Below are positions 57,783 through 64,000 of a stretch of DNA of 64,000 bases, in pieces; the stretch's first letter is position 1; each line of letters opens with the position of its first letter. A program made the translations under genes and the position numbers. Origin of the DNA: Acidobacteriota bacterium (GTDB taxonomy: Bacteria > Acidobacteriota > JAAYUB01); assembly GCA_016935015.1 (NCBI GenBank), contig JAFGRT010000186.1:1-64000 (forward strand). Reading direction: 5' to 3'. The notes beneath the pieces were generated by a model. It did not search any database, was not told where the DNA came from, and saw only the letters and a program-made list of their open reading frames with translations.

Positions 57783-59126
57783 ATGATCTTAAAAAATGTA
57801 TGGTCAAAGAGTGCTCTCGTCTGTCTGCTGCTGGCCGGTCTGGCCGCCAGCCTGCCGGCGGCGGGCAAAACGACGGCCGCGGAGTCAGCCGTGTTCACCC
57901 TGACGACCAACGGCGCCGATGGCAAGGAGCTGCGTAAGGGAGTCGGTTTCTTCATTCGTGTTGGCCTGCAGGATAAGACCAAACGGCTTTTTCTGACTAC
58001 TGCCCTGCAGAATCTGGAAGGGGCCAGAGGGGCGTACATTCTGGACAACCAGGGGAAATCCATTCCGATTCTCCTGGTGTACACCGTGGACGAACCGGGC
58101 AATCTCGCGGTGCTCTGGCTGGACAACGTTCAACAATTCAAGGCCCTGGAAGTAGCCGACAGTGCGCCAACCCTGGGCGCGAAAATGCGTGTGGTCCTCC
58201 GCGGCCCGGATAATGGCATCCTCGTGAAGGAAGGCGTCCTGGAGAGTGTGCAATCGGCCCCGCGAGGCACGAGGTTTTTCCAGATCACCGGGATCGAGGG
58301 ACACGTTCCCGCCGGCTGCCCGGTGATGGACACGTCCGGCGGTCTCGTAGGGGTCACGACGGCCCAAATTGAGGAAGACCGCCCGCTGGTTTTGGCGCAA
58401 TTCATCCAGCGGTTGCAGGGCCTCGCTCCCGGTGAGCGGCAAACCATCGCCCAGGCCTTCAGCGGGATGATCCCGGGCATGGCCGAACTGAAGGCCCGGG
58501 GTAGCGGGGCACTGGTCAACGGACGCTACGATCTGGCCGGCCAATGTTTCGACACCCTGCTGAAAAAAGATCCCAATGACGTCGATGGTTGGTTATTGAA
58601 GGGATTCGCCGCCTTTCAAAAAAAGGATTTCACCACCGCCCGCCAGGCGGCTGAAAAGGCCGTCCAGCTGGCGCCCGACGATCCCGAAGTCCATAATCTT
58701 CTGGGATCGGTATATCGCCAGAGCGGCCAGGCCGCCAGGGCCGAAGAGCATTATCGCCGAGCCATCGACCTGAATGCCGATCTCGCCGCCGCTCATTTCA
58801 ACCTGGCCAACCTCCACCGGACGCAGAAGAAACTGGACCAGGCCATCGACGGCTACCGGCAGGCCATTCGCATCGACCCGCAATACGCCGAAGCCCAGTA
58901 CAATCTGGGTCTCTGTTTCGTCATGAAACAACAGGTCGCGGACGCCGTCACCCACTTTCAGCAAGCCGTGACGCTGGCGCCCAATGACGCCGAGGCACAT
59001 TATTCCCTGGGCCTGGCACTGTTTCTGAGCGGCAACAGGGACGGGGCCCTGAACGAGCTGAAAACCCTGCAGAAACTCAACAGCAGTTTGGCGGGGCAGC
59101 TGGAAAAAGCGATCAGAGGGCAGTGA
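57783..59126 (+). CDS. Degenerate trypsin-like (HtrA-fold-like) domain fused to TPR repeats, secreted
   Basis: Signal peptide; N-terminal region collinear with S1C proteases but lacking catalytic residues; C-terminal TPRs (AHFNLANLHRTQKKLDQAIDGYRQAIRIDPQYAEAQYNLG). Confidence 0.8.
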   Translation: MILKNVWSKSALVCLLLAGLAASLPAAGKTTAAESAVFTLTTNGADGKELRKGVGFFIRVGLQDKTKRLFLTTALQNLEGARGAYILDNQGKSIPILLVYTVDEPGNLAVLWLDNVQQFKALEVADSAPTLGAKMRVVLRGPDNGILVKEGVLESVQSAPRGTRFFQITGIEGHVPAGCPVMDTSGGLVGVTTAQIEEDRPLVLAQFIQRLQGLAPGERQTIAQAFSGMIPGMAELKARGSGALVNGRYDLAGQCFDTLLKKDPNDVDGWLLKGFAAFQKKDFTTARQAAEKAVQLAPDDPEVHNLLGSVYRQSGQAARAEEHYRRAIDLNADLAAAHFNLANLHRTQKKLDQAIDGYRQAIRIDPQYAEAQYNLGLCFVMKQQVADAVTHFQQAVTLAPNDAEAHYSLGLALFLSGNRDGALNELKTLQKLNSSLAGQLEKAIRGQ

Positions 59127-59147
59127 GGCGGGGTAAGACTGGAAAAG

Positions 59148-59175
59148 GGCGGCCGCCGTCAAGACGACGGCCGCC
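59148..59175. terminator. Shared hairpin between convergent genes, better formed on the minus strand (ssb)
   Basis: GGCGGCCGCCGTC-AA-GACGACGGCCGCC: 13-bp arms with one C/A mismatch on plus, a U-G wobble on minus, followed by CTTTT on minus. Confidence 0.75.
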
Positions 59176-59183
59176 AATTTCGG

Positions 59184-59639
59184 CTAGAACGGGACGTCCT
59201 CGTCAGTGATGGGTTCGTCCGAAACCTGGATGTCTTCGTTATAACTATCGCCGGGTGTCGATTCGTATGGCGGTTCGGGATGTGAGCCCGATGGTTCGCC
59301 GGCGGCGGTGCGGGATTCCAGCATCTGCATGTCATTCATGACAATCTCGGTGCTGTACCGCTTGTTGCCGCTCTGGTCCTCCCACTGGCGAGTTTGGAGG
59401 CGGCCCTCGATGTACACCAGTCGGCCCTTGGATAAATACTGGTTGCATATTTCCGCCAGTTTTCGCCAGCCCACGATATTGTGCCATTCAGTACGGGTTT
59501 GACGTTCACCGTTTCGATCGGTCCAGGAATCATCGGTAGCGACGGAAAAGCGGACATATGGCTGGCCGCCGGCCGTGTAACGCAACTCCGGGTCCCGACC
59601 AAGCCGGCCAATCAGCATAACCTTGTTCAATCCTCGCAT
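59184..59639 (-). CDS. ssb: Single-stranded DNA-binding protein
   Basis: [35 protein letters not shown]; acidic tail ITDEDVPF. Confidence 0.96.
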   Translation of the reverse strand: MRGLNKVMLIGRLGRDPELRYTAGGQPYVRFSVATDDSWTDRNGERQTRTEWHNIVGWRKLAEICNQYLSKGRLVYIEGRLQTRQWEDQSGNKRYSTEIVMNDMQMLESRTAAGEPSGSHPEPPYESTPGDSYNEDIQVSDEPITDEDVPF

Positions 59640-59665
59640 GGTTCCTCCTTCCGTGTTGGTTAAGA

Positions 59666-60481
59666 CTACTCTACTCCCAGAATCTGCAGTTGCTGCTTGG
59701 CGATATTGGCTTCCGGGGAATCGGGATAGGTCCGGATGACCTGACGAAATAGCTCAATGGCTGAATCGTTGTTGCTCATGTTGAGATAGGCCAACCCGCT
59801 TTTCAGTACCGCCGCCGGCGCCTTGTCGCCGTTGGGAAACAAGCTGGTGACCTGAGCGAACGCCTCCACTGCATCCGGGTAACGACCCTGGTTGAAATAA
59901 CTGTCGCCGATGTAGTACTGGGCGTTGTCCGCGAACTCCGTATCTTTGTATAGGGCCAAATAATCCAGGAAGCCCTGGATAGACAACTCGTAGTTGCCCA
60001 TGATGTAATCGTTGTAAGCGAGGGAATAGAGCTGGTCGGGGGGCAGGGGCATCAAGCTGCCGTCGGGCGCTTTTTCGGGAGTCGGCCGCCGAGACTGCAT
60101 CTCTTCCAGGGACTGCTTGGTGTCCTCCACGGTGCGGGCCAGGGTTGTCAACTTGAGACCCAATTCGTCGACTTTGGCGCTCAACATGCGAATCTCGTTG
60201 ACGATATCCTCGATATTCTCGTTCCCGCTTTGCAGTTGCTCATCCTGGTAAGACCGGATCTGGTCGATCTGGCGATTGTTCTGGTTCAGCAGATCCAGCA
60301 GCTGGTGCAGGAGGGTCTTGGTGATGGCGCCGTTCTCGTCGATGGACTTTTGCAGCAGCCGGATCTGGTTCTGGGCGGCGACAATATCGCTCTGGAGGCG
60401 GATGAGCTCCTCCTTGGTGCCGCCTTGAAGCAAAATACTGCCCGGCAGGGTGAATAAGAGCAAGAGGATGATTTTTCTCAT
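59666..60481 (-). CDS. cpoB: Tol-Pal system protein CpoB/YbgF
   Basis: Coiled coil, then [25 protein letters not shown]...[23 protein letters not shown] TPRs; adjacent to pal. Confidence 0.92.
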   Translation of the reverse strand: MRKIILLLLFTLPGSILLQGGTKEELIRLQSDIVAAQNQIRLLQKSIDENGAITKTLLHQLLDLLNQNNRQIDQIRSYQDEQLQSGNENIEDIVNEIRMLSAKVDELGLKLTTLARTVEDTKQSLEEMQSRRPTPEKAPDGSLMPLPPDQLYSLAYNDYIMGNYELSIQGFLDYLALYKDTEFADNAQYYIGDSYFNQGRYPDAVEAFAQVTSLFPNGDKAPAAVLKSGLAYLNMSNNDSAIELFRQVIRTYPDSPEANIAKQQLQILGVE

Positions 60482-60508
60482 ATCCTTTTCTCCCCAATAC
60501 ATGATCAA

Positions 60509-61282
60509 TTACTTCATCAGGACGAAATGGCCCCGCCGGTTCTTGGCCCAGGCCTCCTCGTTGTGTCCCGGGTCGAAGGGCCGCTCCTCGCCATAGGAGA
60601 TGGTGCGTATGCGGCTGGCGGCGATCCCTTGTGCGACCAGGAAATCGCGGACGGAATTGGCCCGCTTGTCGCCCAGCGCCAGATTGTATTCGGAGGTGCC
60701 GCGCTCATCGCAGTGACCTTCAATGATGATGCGGACATCCGGAATCTTGGTCCGAAGGATCTCGGCATTCTGGCGCAGGGTGGTGTCGGCCTCGGGGGTG
60801 AGATTGTATTTGTCGAAATCGAAGAATACATCCTTGATCTGGGTTCGAAAGATTTCCTCATCACTTAACGCCTGTTCATCCACCGGCGGAACCGTAGTCG
60901 GCGTGATGGTTTCGGTCTTCTGGACCACCGTCACGCGAACCTGGGAACGGGTCATGCCGCCTGGGCCGTAGGCGATGGCCGTGTAGGTGGTGGATTCCGT
61001 CGGAGTCACCACCGTCGAGCCCTCGGGGGTGAATTTGCCGATATTTTTCAGAACAACTTCCGTGGCGTCGGTGGATGCCCAGCTGAGAGTTGAACTTTCC
61101 CCGTAGTTTACAATCTCCGGATTGGCTCGCAACTGGATGGTGGGCGCCGGCGTTTCCAATTCGGTGGTGGGTGGCGGCGGCGGCGGTAATGTCGGGGTGC
61201 GTTTCTTGCATCCAAACATGCCGAACAGCACCGCCAATACCAGGACCATGAATACTCCCAAACGAAATACATTGCGGTTCAT
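60509..61282 (-). CDS. pal: Peptidoglycan-associated lipoprotein (OmpA family)
   Basis: Lipobox LFGMFGC; KDVFFDFDKYNLTPEADTTLRQNAEIL...IIEGHCDERGTSEYNLALGDKRANSVRDFL. Confidence 0.94.
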   Translation of the reverse strand: MNRNVFRLGVFMVLVLAVLFGMFGCKKRTPTLPPPPPPTTELETPAPTIQLRANPEIVNYGESSTLSWASTDATEVVLKNIGKFTPEGSTVVTPTESTTYTAIAYGPGGMTRSQVRVTVVQKTETITPTTVPPVDEQALSDEEIFRTQIKDVFFDFDKYNLTPEADTTLRQNAEILRTKIPDVRIIIEGHCDERGTSEYNLALGDKRANSVRDFLVAQGIAASRIRTISYGEERPFDPGHNEEAWAKNRRGHFVLMK

Positions 61283-61566
61283 ATAAACCTCCGATGGCTG
61301 TTTTCCAGTACTGGCAACAACAAAGTTCCGGCGGCTGACCGGAACCCCGTCACCCATAGGGACTCGACGTCGACGATGGTTTTTCGGCGGACCATGCCCG
61401 GACGGAGATGTCACCGGGCTTGTCCCATTGTCTTCCATCGCGCTGTCTATCTATAATAACGATCCAGCTGGGAAAAATACGAAAAAAAAGTGAAAAAATA
61501 TGGCTGGATCACTACATTTTCATGAAAAGAGCAGAACGTCCGGCTGGTTTGGCCGGTGGCCGAAGA

Positions 61567-62901
61567 TCATTCGGCGGTGCCGTAATTGGACCAGCCGGGA
61601 TTGCTGCAGCCGTCCAGACGGGTCAGCTGGCGGACATTGGAGCCGTCGGCGAATATGGTGAAGATTTCCGTAGTGCCGGTCCGGTCGGACTGAAAAACAA
61701 GATGGCGGCCGTCCGGTGACCAGGATGGATTTTCGTTGTTGCCGGCCGACTGGGTCAACTGGCGCAATTCCTTGGTGGCCACTTCCACCAGGTAAAGATC
61801 GAAGGTGGCCATGCGTGAGGGGCGCCAGGAGAACACGATATACCGGCCGTCGGGCGACCAGTCGGGCGAGGAGGCGTAACCGCGCTCCAGAGTAATCCGG
61901 ACCAGACCTGCGCCAAAGGAGTCTGAAATGTAGATCTGGGGTGTGCCGCCGCGGTCGGAGACAAAACAGAGCTGGTGCCCGGTGGGGCTCCAGCAAGGGC
62001 TGACGTCGATGCCCGGATGTTGGGTGATATTGCGCAAGTTTCGTCCGTCCAGGGTAGAGATGTAGATGTCGGTGTCCGATGAGTCACTCAGTCGGGCGGC
62101 AAAGGCAAGCTCGGCGCCGTCCGGTGACACGGACGGCGTGGTCAGGAGACCGCCCCGGATGGGGAAAGATTGCATCTCGGCGGTTTCGAGGGTGAGGTAA
62201 TAGAGCAGGGGGGACTGGTTCTGATAGGAGGTAAAGCAGATTCGCGCGTTATCCCGGAGCCAGACGGGGGTCAGGTTGATGGTCCCGTTGGAGGTCAGCT
62301 GCTGGAGATTGCCGCCGTCATAATCCATGAGATGGATTTCCTTGCCGGTCTTTGTCTTTTTTTCGAAGACGATCTGGGTCGAAGCGATACCCTGGGATGC
62401 GTTGGCGGAGAGCAGGCTGACGATCTTGTCGGAGATGCGATGGGCGATGGCCCGGGCGTAGCGGGGAATAGTCCGGAACTGCTTGCCCAGGATCTGCTCT
62501 TTCGTTTTCAGATCGAAGACCCGGCATTGAACCACCAGGTAATTGTTCTCGAGACGGGCATTCCCGATGACCAGGTAATCGATTCTCAGATCGGTCTGCT
62601 GCCATTCGGGAAAAACCACGTCTGTCGGCTCGGTGATCCGGTTTGCCGGATAAAATGACTTGCTGACCATTTTGAAGAAGGTGGAGTACTCCAGATCCTC
62701 CCACAAAATCTCGTTGATGGTCTGCAGATATTCATTGACGGAGGGATCAATGTTGCCGGATTTGGGCTGGAAATCGGACAGCGCCAGCGCCGTCTCCTCC
62801 GTCGGTTTCGGCCAGATGACAATGGAGGATTCCTGATCCTGACCATTGACGGCCAGGCCCAGAATGATCAGAGTGATCCATAGGATGATTGGTAACTTCA
62901 T
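61567..62901 (-). CDS. tolB: Tol-Pal system beta-propeller protein TolB
   Basis: Repeated PD40 motifs (VSPDGAELAFAARLSD, WSPTGHQLCFVSDRGGTPQIYI, WSPDGRHLVFQSDRTGTTEIFTI). Confidence 0.95.
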   Translation of the reverse strand: MKLPIILWITLIILGLAVNGQDQESSIVIWPKPTEETALALSDFQPKSGNIDPSVNEYLQTINEILWEDLEYSTFFKMVSKSFYPANRITEPTDVVFPEWQQTDLRIDYLVIGNARLENNYLVVQCRVFDLKTKEQILGKQFRTIPRYARAIAHRISDKIVSLLSANASQGIASTQIVFEKKTKTGKEIHLMDYDGGNLQQLTSNGTINLTPVWLRDNARICFTSYQNQSPLLYYLTLETAEMQSFPIRGGLLTTPSVSPDGAELAFAARLSDSSDTDIYISTLDGRNLRNITQHPGIDVSPCWSPTGHQLCFVSDRGGTPQIYISDSFGAGLVRITLERGYASSPDWSPDGRYIVFSWRPSRMATFDLYLVEVATKELRQLTQSAGNNENPSWSPDGRHLVFQSDRTGTTEIFTIFADGSNVRQLTRLDGCSNPGWSNYGTAE

Positions 62902-62919
62902 GAATCTCCTTCAACCTAC

Positions 62920-63732
62920 TTAAGGGGTTGGGTATTCGAAAACGGCGACAAACCGGACTCGATTCCCATGTATTCTATAACGATTCGGCAAGGGAGGCAA
63001 GGGATCAGATGCCCGCACCGCCCGGATGGCCGAGCGTTCAAAGGCTTCGGGCCCAGTGGATTGCAGGATTTCGATGTCGACGATGCGGCCCTCGGTGGTT
63101 ACCTCGAACTGGATGACGACGCGATGACGGCCGCTGTAGACGACGCCCATCTGGGATTGAAGCCAGTTTTTGCCGACGCGTTGCTCCACTTGGCGGGCAT
63201 ACCAAGAGTCCAGAAAACCCTCGCCCGAGCCGCCGACGGAAACACCCAGGCCGCCGCCACCGCCCGGTGTGCTGCTGCCCGGCGCACCGGTGGCGTCAAG
63301 GACGCCCGTCGGCTTTTCAGCCGTGCCGATTTTAGGGCTGGTTCCGGCGGGATCGACCTGTTCCGATGGTTTGTCCGGCTGGGTCGGCACCGGCGTATCC
63401 GTCCGGTCGGTGACGAAATCGTTTTCCTGCAACGGGGGTTCTTCCGGCGGTGTTTCCTTGCGGACGGGCGTCACCGCTTCGATCTGGCGGACGGGGGGTT
63501 TGAAATACTCCTGACCGGCTGGTAGTTCGCCCACCAGCCCAATGCCGATTGTTTCGCCAGTGCCACCGCCGCCCTGGAGGGTCAGGACCGTTCCGCCGCG
63601 GAAGAGGAGAGGGCCGGTCAAAAGCAGGATGACGATCATGAGATGAAAGATGACGGACAACCCAACAAATCTGCGGTTTTCACCTTGGGAGACCAGGGAA
63701 CGATAATGATAATCGCCGTCCGCTTGTTTCAT
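62920..63732 (-). CDS. TonB C-terminal-domain protein (TolA/TonB-like)
   Basis: N-terminal TM, Pro-rich linker, C-terminal VVIQFEVTTEGRIVDIEILQSTGPEAFERSAIRAVRASDPLPPLP. Confidence 0.88.
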   Translation of the reverse strand: MKQADGDYHYRSLVSQGENRRFVGLSVIFHLMIVILLLTGPLLFRGGTVLTLQGGGGTGETIGIGLVGELPAGQEYFKPPVRQIEAVTPVRKETPPEEPPLQENDFVTDRTDTPVPTQPDKPSEQVDPAGTSPKIGTAEKPTGVLDATGAPGSSTPGGGGGLGVSVGGSGEGFLDSWYARQVEQRVGKNWLQSQMGVVYSGRHRVVIQFEVTTEGRIVDIEILQSTGPEAFERSAIRAVRASDPLPPLPNRYRIHGNRVRFVAVFEYPTP

Positions 63733-64000
63733 GACGTGCTCTTGTCGATGATGGGATGGGTCACGATCTGAATGTTGGTGAACCCACCCTCGCGCAGGAC
63801 GTCCATGACTTTGACCACCACGGCGAAACGGACGTCGCCATCCGCCCGCAGGTAGACCGGTTCGCGGTTCTCACCTTCCGGCCCGGAGTGCTGCCCGATT
63901 TCTACGTTAAGCCTCTCCACCAACCGATTGATGTTGATGGGCTGGGTCATGAAGTACAAGTTGTCGTTCCGGTCGATGGAGATGACATATTGCTGACGCG
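63729..64000 (-). CDS. ExbD/TolR biopolymer transport protein, truncated by the right window edge
   Basis: Frame stays open upstream of the listed Met to the edge (RQQYVISIDRNDNLYFMTQPININRLVERL...VYLRADGDVRFAVVVKVMDVLREGGF). Confidence 0.9.
   Translation of the reverse strand, partial: RQQYVISIDRNDNLYFMTQPININRLVERLNVEIGQHSGPEGENREPVYLRADGDVRFAVVVKVMDVLREGGFTNIQIVTHPIIDKSTS

Noticed and set aside
1-64000. CRISPR arrays, rRNA operons, tRNA genes, transposases/integrases
   Set aside because: No regularly spaced repeats, TTCGANTC-type tRNA arms in context, rRNA signatures or DDE/tyrosine-recombinase ORFs noticed; tRNAscan-SE and a repeat finder should confirm.

Overview
64 kb of a dense (~58-60% GC by eye) Gram-negative bacterial chromosome, mostly housekeeping and envelope genes, with no CRISPR array, rRNA, recognisable tRNA or intact transposase seen. 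From left to right: the C-terminal part of an SF2 helicase resembling TOTE-type primase-helicases (open at the left edge) with a broken small ORF behind it; an orphan cobalamin-binding radical SAM protein; a SWIM zinc-finger protein; an M48 lipoprotein protease divergent from a POT/MFS transporter with a large soluble insertion; GYD-domain and RimK-like ATP-grasp proteins; rpmB convergent with rel/spoT; a glycosyltransferase, yhbY-like and VTT membrane protein; an NtrC-type two-component system preceded by an overlapping secreted-protein gene; a TamB / BamA-like / SurA_N-like envelope module; secreted unknowns; a serA-like gene; a HerA-like ATPase; DUF523-DUF1722 and DUF169 proteins; a truncated nuoABCDEFGHI operon; PBP1A; mtnA-tsaD-phosphohexomutase; gcvT-H-PA-PB; class I FBP aldolase; a degenerate trypsin-like/TPR protein; ssb; and a Tol-Pal cluster (cpoB-pal-tolB-tonB/tolA-like-exbD/tolR) running off the right edge. 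Most notable: a pseudoprotease-TPR fusion that has lost all three triad positions, an exact 18-bp palindrome in the divergent region between the two-component operon and tamB, the overlapping secreted-protein/sensor/NtrC operon, the tamB-bamA-surA_N module, and the edge-truncated TOTE-like helicase. No clear-cut new multi-gene defence system was found; the left edge is the best place to look further.
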